Shown here: piece by piece, positions 24,956-33,370 of the stretch
Layout of the letters: each line of letters begins with the position of its first letter
How positions within the stretch are numbered: position 1 is the first letter of the stretch
Assembly (NCBI RefSeq): GCF_004345425.1
Contig: NZ_SLVP01000007.1
Location: 62,001 to 126,000 of the forward strand
Source of the DNA: Paenibacillus sp. BK033
GTDB lineage: Bacteria > Bacillota > Bacilli > Paenibacillales > Paenibacillaceae
Direction: 5' to 3'
DNA length: 64,000 nucleotides
Position numbers and translations under genes: made by a program
The notes under the pieces: model-generated
The model's database searches: none
Told to the model about the DNA's origin: nothing
Seen by the model: only the letters and a program-made list of their open reading frames with translations

Positions 24956-25351
24956 TCACTCTCCTATAAAAGATCCCCCGTCAACAATTCCGCTGGTTTT
25001 GTAATCTTCGATTTCTTTTTGCGTAGCGGTAAGACTTGCTTGCAAGCCGTTAATATCGTCCGCCTCAACGACATCGCCCGGCGTCTCGTAGGTTACGTAA
25101 ACCTCATCCGTATTCGAAAAGATTTTCACTTGACGCCTCCAGGGCGTATCCTGGGGAATCGAGATAATGACGTCTTTAACCAATGAGCCCGTGTATTTCG
25201 TTCCTGTATAGACGCTTATCGTATTTTCCAGGATGTTATCGTGCGCCAGAAAGCCGATATACGAGCCGTTTGTCATCTTTACTGCTTCTTCAATTACATA
25301 ATGGCTACCATCCGATTTGGCATTTAGCTTGGGCGCAAAATGATAGGGCAT
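24956..25351 (-). CDS. Tail/baseplate accessory protein, unknown
   Basis: 131 residues, predicted mostly beta (SYIGFLAHDNILENTISVYTG, KDVIISIPQDTPWRRQVKIF) with a C-terminal helix. It lies two bases after the baseplate J-like gene and before the fibres, so it is probably a small baseplate or fibre-connector protein. It ends IVDGGSFIGE, echoing the end of the following fibre gene (TVDGGTF). Confidence 0.5.
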   Translation of the reverse strand: MPYHFAPKLNAKSDGSHYVIEEAVKMTNGSYIGFLAHDNILENTISVYTGTKYTGSLVKDVIISIPQDTPWRRQVKIFSNTDEVYVTYETPGDVVEADDINGLQASLTATQKEIEDYKTSGIVDGGSFIGE

Positions 25352-25353
25352 AC

Positions 25354-26415
25354 TTACACCTCCAAGTCCACCGTTCCAAGTATGGCTACTTGATCAGGGG
25401 ATATCGGGATGTTGGATGTGCCCCCGTTAATCTGCAGGAAGGAGTAATCGTTAACCCCCTCAATGTCCAAAAGCAATGCACCGATTCGAACGTATTTAGG
25501 CGAAGGATCATCAGCAAATGCGAGTCCTTTGAGATAAGCAGCGACTGCAGCTTCAATATTTCTCTGAACATCCGCCAAGGACGCCGAACCGTTCAGAAGC
25601 AGCTTAGCCGTAAGATTTACGGCCACTCCTTCGGCAGGGGATACGGTTACGATTGCTCCAATCGGAGCTACCTCTTGTCCCATCCCCGGCAACGGACTAA
25701 TGAAATTTTGCACCTCCTCGGTCAAGGCAGTGGATGCCGGACGCATCTCACTGTCTAAGATGGTCACTTTTACCGTGCCCGGCCCATCCCATAAAGGCTT
25801 CACATACGCTGCTCCGACACCGGACACGGATAATGCCCAATTTTTATAATCGGATACATTTCCGCTGGTTCCCGGTTTTTGTACCTTCGCTAAAAATCGT
25901 TTTCTTAACGAATCATCCGTCTCATCATCCTCACCCGGAATCAGAACCTCTGACAAAATCGCTCTCCCCAGTCCGTTAATATAATCCATGGGGAGCATCT
26001 GTCCGTAGTTGGCATTGCCCGTGCTTCCAGCTGTCTCGGATTGCAGCTTATAATTGCCGGTCGAGATCTTCTCGATCGCTTTGTAATACAAGCCATCCAA
26101 AGAATAACGGCTGCCAATCGGAACATCCATCAGTACATTTTCACTGTTGTAAAATAAACCAAGCCGCTCGGCTTTAGATGCCTGCTGGCGCTCGATTCCG
26201 AAATCCGCCGTTCGCCTCGCCAGATACTCCCCGGTCGAGGTATTTCCGAATACCAAATTTAAATTTATATCCAGATCGGCATAGATTTGTGCCAATTCGG
26301 CTGCTGCCGGAGCGAGGGCGTCGTAAATAATACTCCCTTCGCGCTTGTCTATGGAGCCGGGTACCCGATCTAGCATACGCTGCAAGATCGCTTCGAAGGT
26401 TTGCGTTTCGTACAA
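25354..26415 (-). CDS. xkdT: Baseplate J-like protein (XkdT)
   Basis: 353 residues, normal for gpJ/XkdT. Family motifs include RVPGSIDKREGSIIYDALAPAA, YLARRTADFGIERQQAS and EDDETDDSLRKRFL. Baseplate J proteins form the wedge arms of contractile tails and transmit the contraction signal to the sheath. Adjacent genes are the XkdS-like protein upstream and fibre genes downstream. Confidence 0.93.
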   Translation of the reverse strand: MYETQTFEAILQRMLDRVPGSIDKREGSIIYDALAPAAAELAQIYADLDINLNLVFGNTSTGEYLARRTADFGIERQQASKAERLGLFYNSENVLMDVPIGSRYSLDGLYYKAIEKISTGNYKLQSETAGSTGNANYGQMLPMDYINGLGRAILSEVLIPGEDDETDDSLRKRFLAKVQKPGTSGNVSDYKNWALSVSGVGAAYVKPLWDGPGTVKVTILDSEMRPASTALTEEVQNFISPLPGMGQEVAPIGAIVTVSPAEGVAVNLTAKLLLNGSASLADVQRNIEAAVAAYLKGLAFADDPSPKYVRIGALLLDIEGVNDYSFLQINGGTSNIPISPDQVAILGTVDLEV

Positions 26416-26793
26416 TTAGAATCCTCCTTTCTCAATGGATACGGAGCCGTAAATCGTTAGAGCCGTAAAACGAACAGCAGCTTCGTCTCCGCTTCCCGTT
26501 ATTTCGAAATCCTGAACGGCGCTTATGCGCTCATCCTGCAACAGAGCCTCACGAATGCAGCGCTCATAATCGTTGCGGAATATTCCGCTTTTCTCGCTTC
26601 CGTAACTTCCGGAATAAATAAAATGGGCGAACCGTTCGGTATTCAGTATTTTATAAATCGCCTGCTTTACGGCATCCTGCCCATCAACAATCCCGGTGAT
26701 CCTGCCCCGCTCTTGATTCAGATGATAGGTTCGACTGGTTTGTAACACTTCTTCCGACGCGGTATCCAGAACCGCTCCTTTAGGCAAGATCAA
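26416..26793 (-). CDS. xkdS: XkdS-like baseplate protein (DUF2634)
   Basis: 125 residues, with DUF2634 features: YHLNQERGRITGIVDGQDAVKQAIYKILNTER and the aromatic HFIYSGSYGSE. Probably equivalent to the gp25-like wedge component of contractile tails. It overlaps the XkdR-like gene by 4 bases. Confidence 0.85.
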   Translation of the reverse strand: MILPKGAVLDTASEEVLQTSRTYHLNQERGRITGIVDGQDAVKQAIYKILNTERFAHFIYSGSYGSEKSGIFRNDYERCIREALLQDERISAVQDFEITGSGDEAAVRFTALTIYGSVSIEKGGF

Positions 26794-27044
26794 TCCATCA
26801 ACCTCCCTATAGCGACAAACTTTTCACCGCCGGCCTCTCGCAGCAGAATCAGCTTCGCGCCAGGTTCCAGACTGGTGCCGATGTGTTCCGGTATAATTAA
26901 AAAATCCGCCGTAAAGGTGAGCCGTTGATCAACGTTCACTTCCAGCGGATTTGTATTCGTAACCGACCCATACATGACGGCAACCGGCTGTATAGAGCTT
27001 AAATACTCTTTCACGATTTTTTTTACTTGGTCGTTAATACTCAT
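26790..27044 (-). CDS. xkdR: XkdR-like baseplate protein (DUF2577)
   Basis: 84 residues from the ATG at 27044, which overlaps the stop of the hub gene as ATGA; the frame is open to 27107 but that part overlaps the hub gene. MSINDQVKKIVKEYLSSIQP, then VDQRLTFTADFLIIPEH and LREAGGEKFVAIGRLMD, match DUF2577. Part of the xkdQRST baseplate block. Confidence 0.82.
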   Translation of the reverse strand: MSINDQVKKIVKEYLSSIQPVAVMYGSVTNTNPLEVNVDQRLTFTADFLIIPEHIGTSLEPGAKLILLREAGGEKFVAIGRLMD

Positions 27045-28021
27045 GTCCCGTACACCTTTAGATCCAGGCTCATCGTATGCTCGTCCCCTTTCATTTGATG
27101 GGTGCATTCTTCAACGAGAAAATATTGATTAATCCCCTGTTCCTTAATCGTGATTTGCAGCTTCACGCCGGCACGCATACCGATGTAACCAAGGGCATCC
27201 AGTTTGAAGGATTTCTGCTCGCGGCCTTTAAGCTCCATCACGCATTCCAGCATCGCATTGATCTGGGCTTTATTAAGCCCGTCATCGACCTTCTGATAGT
27301 ACTGCAGCCGCCCCCACTTGCCGATCTTGGAACTATCCTCAAGAATATAGGCCTCGCGCTTCCCCGTTTCTTGATTATCCTTCACCATTTTCACCCGGTT
27401 AAAGGTATCGGAATCAATGTCGCGCTTCAACGAATAGCCGTATACGAGACTATCATCACCGAGAATGAGATCGAGAGTCATATCCTCGATATCTTTGAGC
27501 ATTAAATGACCGTCATCATCGTACAAAACATAAATGCGCCCCTTAGCGATCAGCGTCTCGTCAAGGGCTTTATAAATCATATCCAGCCTTTTTTGCCCAT
27601 CCTGCGAAAATGTCTTTATGGGATGAATCGTATCCGCGATATCTCCGATTGAAAGACCGACATCCAGCGCGTTGTCCTTTAAGACTTGGGTAGCCGTAAC
27701 GTTCGTCTTCACGTACGTATCCGTCTCGAGCAAATACCGGAGCTGGTCATAAGCCGTTACTTTTAATTCCCGGTCCTCGGAGTCCTCCAGGACAAACACA
27801 TATCCATAAAAAAGGACCGTATCGTTCATTCGCAGCCTAACGACATCGCCGCAATTAATCTCATAATGCGATTCCTGGTAGGACGGGTTACGAATGATCG
27901 TAAATTGCAGCGTGCCTGCTTTGCCGGTTCGTTTTGTACTCCAGCTCCAATCGGGTACCAGCTTGGAAAGATCCCAAAGCGTTCCATTGCGGTTGTCGAC
28001 GATAAGCTCAAACATGGGCAT
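27041..28021 (-). CDS. xkdQ: XkdQ-like tail hub protein (late control D/gp27-like)
   Basis: 326 residues. FELIVDNRNGTLWDLSKLVPD and WSWSTKRTGKAGTLQFTI at the start, with GDVVRLRMNDTVLFYGYVF, are typical of XkdQ/YqbQ hubs that connect the tube to the baseplate and spike. It directly follows the LysM protein, sharing base 28021, and overlaps XkdR by 4 bases. Confidence 0.88.
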   Translation of the reverse strand: MPMFELIVDNRNGTLWDLSKLVPDWSWSTKRTGKAGTLQFTIIRNPSYQESHYEINCGDVVRLRMNDTVLFYGYVFVLEDSEDRELKVTAYDQLRYLLETDTYVKTNVTATQVLKDNALDVGLSIGDIADTIHPIKTFSQDGQKRLDMIYKALDETLIAKGRIYVLYDDDGHLMLKDIEDMTLDLILGDDSLVYGYSLKRDIDSDTFNRVKMVKDNQETGKREAYILEDSSKIGKWGRLQYYQKVDDGLNKAQINAMLECVMELKGREQKSFKLDALGYIGMRAGVKLQITIKEQGINQYFLVEECTHQMKGDEHTMSLDLKVYGT

Positions 28022-28809
28022 CAGCTCCTATTCGGCAATTTGAGCACTTTACCGACCGGCAGCCGTTTCAGTTCCGCATCCGTAATTCCGTTAAGCTTTT
28101 GAATGTCCCTCCACCGCGCACTGTTCCCCAGTTGCATTCCGGCTACTTTTATAAGCGTATCGCCCGGTTTTAAGGTGTACGTCTTGAGAGGCACCCGATC
28201 ATCCGGTCTTGACGACGAATCCTTGAGAAGCTTCGTTTTACCGTCGGCTGTCGTTACGGCTTTGACTTTTTGCGGGTAATGAAAGACGTATTCCTTGAGC
28301 TTAAGCGAATAGAAAATATCTCCCGGGGAACCGGCCTCTTCCCAACGCTCGAAGGATTCGATTGACATCGGCAGACTGATTTTGGCCGAATCATCCTGGG
28401 AGTTGCTGCCCACATAAATAAACCGGACAGGGTAACCGCTGTGCATCCATCTGTTAATATCGTTCACATAGGCGTTAGGATCCGGAACTTTCGTTTTCCA
28501 ATCGACGCCGCGCAGCACTTCAAGAATCATATTCCTTGATTTTGTTCGGTCCTGAACGTGATCATACCTTTTCCAATGATAAATACTTTGATTAAAGGGA
28601 TAGTTGTGTCCGGGGAAAAAGCTCTTGAAGCTTATTTCCGCAAGCCCCGGCTTCTCAATCGTGCTGATAGGACCGGTACCGACAATATTGTAATCCTTGC
28701 CTGATCCATCGCGCTTAATGTTGATTTCGTCCGGCAGAACCGGAAACTCCCATCCCTCCTCACCGTTGTTCCAGCCGATCATCATCGTGAACGAACTTGT
28801 CTCGGCCAT
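28021..28809 (-). CDS. xkdP: XkdP-like LysM-domain tail protein
   Basis: 262 residues from the ATG at 28809; a GTG at 28815 is also in frame. The first ~190 residues are the XkdP core (EFPVLPDEINIKRDGSGKDYN, FFPGHNYPF, RFIYVGSNSQDDS). The last ~50 form a LysM domain (KTYTLKPGDTLIKVAGMQLGN to VGKVLKLPN) that should bind peptidoglycan or lock onto the hub. It corresponds to gp53-type tail-tube/baseplate connectors. Confidence 0.9.
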   Translation of the reverse strand: MAETSSFTMMIGWNNGEEGWEFPVLPDEINIKRDGSGKDYNIVGTGPISTIEKPGLAEISFKSFFPGHNYPFNQSIYHWKRYDHVQDRTKSRNMILEVLRGVDWKTKVPDPNAYVNDINRWMHSGYPVRFIYVGSNSQDDSAKISLPMSIESFERWEEAGSPGDIFYSLKLKEYVFHYPQKVKAVTTADGKTKLLKDSSSRPDDRVPLKTYTLKPGDTLIKVAGMQLGNSARWRDIQKLNGITDAELKRLPVGKVLKLPNRS

Positions 28810-28829
28810 CCTCACACCACCTTTTTATT

Positions 28830-28853
28830 AAGGCGCTCTTTATTAAGAGCGCC
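28830..28853 (-). terminator. Intra-operon hairpin between tape measure and LysM genes
   Basis: Perfect 10-bp stem AGGCGCTCTT/AAGAGCGCCT with a 4-base loop, followed on the minus strand by TTAATAAAAA rather than a U-run. More likely an attenuator or mRNA-stabilising hairpin than a full terminator. Confidence 0.5.
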
Positions 28854-28871
28854 TCGCCTGTTCATAACATA

Positions 28872-30761
28872 TTAACCGTAAGCACCCTGCGCGGAAGACT
28901 GAATCTCCTGCTCCATCGTGCTGCCGATCCTTCGGATGACCTCGTCCACGTCAACGTCCTTCGATATCGGCCCAGTCGTCACTTGCACCGTCGGCGTCAG
29001 CGTCACAAAGTTCTGAATCGCATTCATTTCCGCAAGGTTCCGCATCATTTCAATATCCTCGCTCGAGATGTCGACCGTATTATTGATTTTGCCGACTTCC
29101 CCAACTTCTCCTACCTTGGGAATAGTTCCGGCGCCGGTACCGGCGCCGATTCCTGGCACGGATCCAGTTACGGTTCCTGGTGGGTTGGAGTAAGTACCGC
29201 TTACCAAATTGCCGTAATCCCCTGTTCCCAGTGGGTTGGTATTTTTTTCTTTTTCCTTCTTCGAACGTACCTCTTCACGTTCAGCCATCGCGTCTTTCAC
29301 TTGCTGTTCACGCTTAGCAGCTTGATCTGCAGCTTTTGCGAAAGCATCCTTTTTCTGATCTGCCGCAAATGACTGAATGTCTTTGGTGAGATTCTCCATA
29401 CTGAAGTGACCTTGAATTTCAAAGGACGAGCCCGTGACTTTATTTACAATTTGCAAAACATGATTAATACCATCAATGATTCCATTTATTACGCTGTCAT
29501 AAATAAAGCCGATTTTTTCAGCAAGCCAGACGTAGGGAGCTAGCATAGCTTCAACCATACCCCAGAAGAATCCAGGGATTTGGTCGAAGAAATTAAGAAT
29601 GACGTTCCAGGCACGCATTAATGCCGCGGCGAACTGATCATTCGTTTGCCAAAGTTTAATAAGCCATACGATTAGACCAATTACGAGCGAAATGATTAAA
29701 ACATAGATGTTTGCTTTCATCGTAGCATTTAAGATTAACTGCACTATGTTTACCATTTGGGTTATTAACCACAGACTCCCCATGGCGGCTACCAATCCCC
29801 ATAATATTGGTTCTATAATCGGCATATTCTCGCTAATGAAACCAACTACATTAGATACGGCCGTTAACAGCTGTCCTGCCAGCTGAGCTGCAAATGCAAT
29901 AGCCGATCCAAAACCTTGGACAAACTGCTCCCCTGCAGGGCTGTTAATTAACTCGCTTACTTGCTGAATTACTGGACCAAAAGACTGTAAAGCCGTATTC
30001 CGCATTTGTGTAACGTAGTCTCCAAAGGACATTGGCATTTCAGCGAAACTCGAATTAATATCGCCCGAAGCCGCAAACATAGCGTTTTTAATTATGTCTG
30101 CAGTAAGGGCTCCTTTATCAGCCATGGTCTGCAGTTCACTCTCTGATTTACCAGTGAATTGAGAGATAGCGCTTGCGATCATTGGGGCATTTTCTAGGAT
30201 GGATTGGAATCCGTCACCTTCCAGCTTTCCTTCCGACATGGCACCGGCAAGCTCATCCATTCCTGTCTTCTGATCTTCCATGCCGGTTCCGCCAAGCCGG
30301 AACGATTTCTGCATAAGATCCGCAAATGCAATCCCCTCATCGTTGCTTTTAAAAGCGTCCGCAGCACTAAGCTTGCCAACTATGGCTAGCATGTCGGAAT
30401 AACTTCCTCTAGACCGCTCTGCAGCTGCAAAGATTTTATCCTGCAGTTGTTCACTCGTCTGTAAATTGTCATTAATAGCATTGATCCGGGTAATCGAATT
30501 CATATAATCGTCACTCAGCTTCATACCATTCTGTAAGCTTTCGAGCGACACATATTTATCAATTACACTCTTAATCCCTTTATCCAACAACCCCACAATG
30601 CCTTGTCCCTGCTCTACTGCACCATTTACTTTCTCTTGTTGGGCGGCAGCTTTCTGAAAGGATTGCTCTAATGTACTGAATTGATTAATAATGCTAGCAA
30701 GCGGTCCCGATATTTCATCCGCCAAGCGCAGTGCAACCCTTAGCTTAGACAAAACTTTCAC
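28872..30761 (-). CDS. xkdO: Tail tape measure protein (XkdO-like)
   Basis: 629 residues. The N-terminal helical region RVALRLADEISGPLASIINQFSTLE and the tape-measure core (ARSRGSYSDMLAIVGKL, MDELAGAMSEGKLEGDGFQSILENAP) are typical. Hydrophobic helices occupy ~290-380, then a charged coiled coil (~470-510) and a C-terminal Gly/Pro-rich segment. It sets tail length and may take part in membrane penetration. At about 0.15 nm per residue the tail should be near 95 nm. It is much shorter than PBSX XkdO. Confidence 0.9.
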   Translation of the reverse strand: MKVLSKLRVALRLADEISGPLASIINQFSTLEQSFQKAAAQQEKVNGAVEQGQGIVGLLDKGIKSVIDKYVSLESLQNGMKLSDDYMNSITRINAINDNLQTSEQLQDKIFAAAERSRGSYSDMLAIVGKLSAADAFKSNDEGIAFADLMQKSFRLGGTGMEDQKTGMDELAGAMSEGKLEGDGFQSILENAPMIASAISQFTGKSESELQTMADKGALTADIIKNAMFAASGDINSSFAEMPMSFGDYVTQMRNTALQSFGPVIQQVSELINSPAGEQFVQGFGSAIAFAAQLAGQLLTAVSNVVGFISENMPIIEPILWGLVAAMGSLWLITQMVNIVQLILNATMKANIYVLIISLVIGLIVWLIKLWQTNDQFAAALMRAWNVILNFFDQIPGFFWGMVEAMLAPYVWLAEKIGFIYDSVINGIIDGINHVLQIVNKVTGSSFEIQGHFSMENLTKDIQSFAADQKKDAFAKAADQAAKREQQVKDAMAEREEVRSKKEKEKNTNPLGTGDYGNLVSGTYSNPPGTVTGSVPGIGAGTGAGTIPKVGEVGEVGKINNTVDISSEDIEMMRNLAEMNAIQNFVTLTPTVQVTTGPISKDVDVDEVIRRIGSTMEQEIQSSAQGAYG

Positions 30762-30785
30762 CTCCTTTCCAAAATAACGTAACGA

Positions 30786-30947
30786 TTACCTTTTCCTCGC
30801 AGCTTCCTTCTCTTTCTTAATCCGAATATCGATGGATGCCATTATGAAGGCCTTTTCCTCCCGGGGTAATTGAACAAATTGTCCCGGGAGAATATACAGC
30901 TGATGGAGGGCGTAGTGGGCGTAATTGGCTTCGCCGTCCCCCTCCAT
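30786..30947 (-). CDS. Frameshift extension of the tail assembly chaperone
   Basis: A 53-codon frame from an ATG at 30947 (MEGDGEANYAHYALHQLYIL to KEKEAARKR). It lies in the -1 frame directly after the stop of the upstream chaperone gene. A slippery A-AAA-AAC lies just before that stop. By analogy with long-tailed phages it is expressed as a C-terminal extension of the upstream protein (gpG/gpGT-like). Independent initiation is possible but its ribosome site is poor. Confidence 0.75.
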   Translation of the reverse strand: MEGDGEANYAHYALHQLYILPGQFVQLPREEKAFIMASIDIRIKKEKEAARKR

Positions 30948-30949
30948 GA

Positions 30950-31357
30950 TTAGTTTTTTGCTTCGTCAATCAATTCGTTCATCCCGACGTCAAAGCCGCT
31001 GAGCTCCTGAATCTTGCTCACGATGGTGGACATTTCGCCGGCCAGCAGCACTTTTTGCACGTATTCATCCGGCGTGCGGCAGCCAAGCTTTTGAATGCTT
31101 GCCGCGTCTTTGAAATCCGGCACAATCGTGTGGTTAATAACCGCGCGCAGATTGAATTTCTGCGCGTCGAACTCTACTTTGCGGCCTTTGCGGATCTCGG
31201 TCGCGCTTTTGCGGATTTCCTCGAACTCTTGGCTCGTCATCGCCTTAATCGTAAATTTAAGCGGCAGTCCATCGGCATCCTTGAAACGCGGGGAAACGAT
31301 GATTTCCTCCGTCAGATTGTCAACAGGATGGTTATTAAGAAATTCTTGCAGATTCAT
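30950..31357 (-). CDS. Tail assembly chaperone (XkdN-like)
   Basis: 135 residues: LQEFLNNHPVDNLTEEIIVS, RFKDADGLPLKFTIKAMTSQEFEEI and CRTPDEYVQKVLLAGEMSTI are features of XkdN-type tail assembly chaperones. These coat the tape measure protein while the tube polymerises. The 3' end holds a -1 frameshift heptamer giving an extended product. Located between tube and tape measure, as in PBSX. Confidence 0.85.
   Translation of the reverse strand: MNLQEFLNNHPVDNLTEEIIVSPRFKDADGLPLKFTIKAMTSQEFEEIRKSATEIRKGRKVEFDAQKFNLRAVINHTIVPDFKDAASIQKLGCRTPDEYVQKVLLAGEMSTIVSKIQELSGFDVGMNELIDEAKN
30953..30959 (-). other. -1 programmed frameshift heptamer A-AAA-AAC
   Basis: On the minus strand the zero-frame codons are GCA-AAA-AAC-TAA. 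Slipping back one base lets both tRNAs re-pair on AAA-AAA and then reads CTA-ATC-ATG-GAG into the 53-codon downstream frame. The stop codon lies directly after the heptamer. Confidence 0.8.
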
Positions 31358-31384
31358 TGAGATCTACCTCCGTATTTGAAATAA

Positions 31385-31401
31385 GGCGCCTGTTAGGCGC
31401 C
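31385..31401 (-). other. Small hairpin at the end of the tube gene
   Basis: GGCGCC-N5-GGCGCC, a 6-bp perfect stem that includes the tube-protein stop codon. No T-run follows. It may lower read-through or protect the highly expressed sheath-tube mRNA from decay. Confidence 0.4.
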
Positions 31402-31860
31402 CGTAATCGTATTGAATTGATCGAGCAAATCATAACCGTTAAAGGTAAACGGCATTTCCTCGTCGAGCATATCGTCGCTGGTTGCGTCAAATTTCGTTGC
31501 AATGATGCTGTCCAGATTACAGCCCTTAAGCACAACCGATTGTTTACCCGAAGCGGATCCCGGCTGCTCGTTTGTAATATGAAGATCGAACCAAAAATCC
31601 TGACCGGTCTGAATATAGGACCACATCAGCTGTCTGAATACGGAAGTGACATAATAAACCGTCAGAGTACCGCTGCCTTTCCAGCCTGCGGAACGTTGCG
31701 GCGTATTGGTTCGGCCTAGAACCGGTACATCCACTTTATTTTTTTCAATCGTTGCTTCAATCGATTTTGCGTAAAACAACTCTTCCACACGGCCGTTAAT
31801 TGTCGCAGTCGCCGTTGCTTGTTTGCCGCTAATGGCATCAGATTCCATCATAAAAGGCAT
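31393..31860 (-). CDS. xkdM: Tail tube protein (XkdM-like)
   Basis: 155 residues, mostly beta: MESDAISGKQATATATINGR, EELFYAKSIEATIEKNKVDVPVLGR and GWKGSGTLTVYYVTSVFRQLM. This matches XkdM, which polymerises as the inner tube of the contractile tail. It lies between the sheath and chaperone genes. Confidence 0.93.
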   Translation of the reverse strand: MPFMMESDAISGKQATATATINGRVEELFYAKSIEATIEKNKVDVPVLGRTNTPQRSAGWKGSGTLTVYYVTSVFRQLMWSYIQTGQDFWFDLHITNEQPGSASGKQSVVLKGCNLDSIIATKFDATSDDMLDEEMPFTFNGYDLLDQFNTITGA

Positions 31861-31873
31861 TTACGTCATCTCC

Positions 31874-33190
31874 TTAGTTTACGGTTACCGTAATGTAAAT
31901 TTTTTCAACACTGTCTACCGGTTGGACATTCAAGTCAATGCCGACAGCATCCGTCTCCAACCCGGCGTACACAGAGATATCATTTTGGGCGTCAAAATTT
32001 TGCACCGCCCCAATTCCCTGAAGCATGCTGATGTTGTTTATGCATTCCGACTTAAGCAAGTTGCGTCCAGCGGCATTATTCGAAACTTTACCAAGATAGT
32101 AATCGGAGAAAATCCGGACAAAGTCATTATTAATGCCATCCAAAACACGGATTACGCGATTTTTGCTGAAAGCTTTCGTTTTCTCCGCCGTAAAGCTTGT
32201 GAAGCTGTTAATGTCCTGCTCGACTACCGCTTTGCCATTGCTCGCCGTAAATACAAACTCACCGTTTTGCAGCGCCGCATTGATCTGACTGTTGGTATAA
32301 CGCGGCGAGACATCTACCGCATCGTCATACACGCTATAAGTAAGAGACTGGTTTACATCGGCTGCCGCCGTTGCGCCGGCTACCCATGCTGTCGCCTGCG
32401 CCGCAGTGAGAACCGTGCCATCACCGAGTACTACACCGTTCTTCACGCTGATTACACCTTCGTAATCAGCAGCCGGATAGTTTTCGACAACCGCCTGTAC
32501 CTTCTTGCCCTCGTCATCGCGAAGTCTCTTCACAAAGGAGGTATAGACATTTTTGAGCGTATTGTCCGTTCCAACATAGGCAGCCGTGTTGAAATCAAGC
32601 AGCTCCAGCGCAGCTAAAAAGCCCAAATGATCCGCGTTGGTAACCGCTCCGTCCGTACCGCCCGCAAGTGGCGCGCCAGCGCTTGACGTCAGTCCGCCGG
32701 CCCCCGTCCAGTCAATCCAATCATTTGCCTTTAATTCGGAAATCGTCGTTACCGTTTGCTGGTCGGCTTGGGCCTTATCGACAAACGTTTTTACATCGTA
32801 CTTCGCCGAATCATCGATGTTATTCTCGATAACAATCGTCAGGTCATTACCCCGGATACCGCCGTATTTCGCCGTAGCTGTCAATTGCCCGATTGTAACG
32901 GATGCTTTTTCCCCCGTATTCAACCGATAAAGTAGCAGCGTCTTCGCGCGTTTCAAAACCTCCCGAACAGGCAGCATGGAGCCGGCGTTCAACTCATAGC
33001 CGAGCTTAACCAGCGAATCCTCTCCCGCCTCGAAAGTCATCATCTTCTGCGGTGCTCCCCACGAGAGTGGGAGCGCCATCGCTGCAATCCCTCTGCTTCC
33101 CAGAGTACCTACCGCTTGTCCTTTACCGCCTACGTTCACATAAACACCTGGCCGAACCTTGTTTTGCATCGTAAATGTTCCACCTGCCAT
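31874..33190 (-). CDS. xkdK: Contractile tail sheath protein (XkdK-like)
   Basis: 438 residues, normal for phage-like element PBSX sheath proteins. N-terminal KVRPGVYVNVGGKGQAVGTLGSRGIAAMALPLSWG, middle LELLDFNTAAYVGTDNT, and C-terminal FVRIFSDYYLGKVSNN plus DLNVQPVDSVEKIYITV fit the sheath fold. Its presence defines the particle as contractile (R-type) rather than flexible. Followed at 13 bases by the tube gene. Confidence 0.95.
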   Translation of the reverse strand: MAGGTFTMQNKVRPGVYVNVGGKGQAVGTLGSRGIAAMALPLSWGAPQKMMTFEAGEDSLVKLGYELNAGSMLPVREVLKRAKTLLLYRLNTGEKASVTIGQLTATAKYGGIRGNDLTIVIENNIDDSAKYDVKTFVDKAQADQQTVTTISELKANDWIDWTGAGGLTSSAGAPLAGGTDGAVTNADHLGFLAALELLDFNTAAYVGTDNTLKNVYTSFVKRLRDDEGKKVQAVVENYPAADYEGVISVKNGVVLGDGTVLTAAQATAWVAGATAAADVNQSLTYSVYDDAVDVSPRYTNSQINAALQNGEFVFTASNGKAVVEQDINSFTSFTAEKTKAFSKNRVIRVLDGINNDFVRIFSDYYLGKVSNNAAGRNLLKSECINNISMLQGIGAVQNFDAQNDISVYAGLETDAVGIDLNVQPVDSVEKIYITVTVN

Positions 33191-33193
33191 CTT

Positions 33194-33370
33194 TTACTTC
33201 GCCTCCTGTTTTAGGTACTGCTCAATTTGCTTTACTGCCTCGTCAACCGTGTAATACTTCCCTTCCTCTAATAGCGCTTTAAGAAAATCCCTTTGCAACG
33301 GCGTAAAACAACCTGCTTTCAAGATTTGCGCCTTAAAGTAAATCGGTTGCTGCTTCACTGTTTTGGTCAT
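33194..33370 (-). CDS. Small tail-module protein, 58 aa, unknown
   Basis: Starts MTKTVKQQPIYFKAQILKAG at 33370; the longer frame to 33442 overlaps the upstream gene. Mostly helical and charged (FLKALLEEGKYYTVDEAVKQIEQYLKQEAK). It overlaps the tail-terminator gene by 4 bases (ATGA) and ends 3 bases before the sheath gene. Small helical proteins are found at this position in PBSX-like elements; function unknown. Confidence 0.65.
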   Translation of the reverse strand: MTKTVKQQPIYFKAQILKAGCFTPLQRDFLKALLEEGKYYTVDEAVKQIEQYLKQEAK

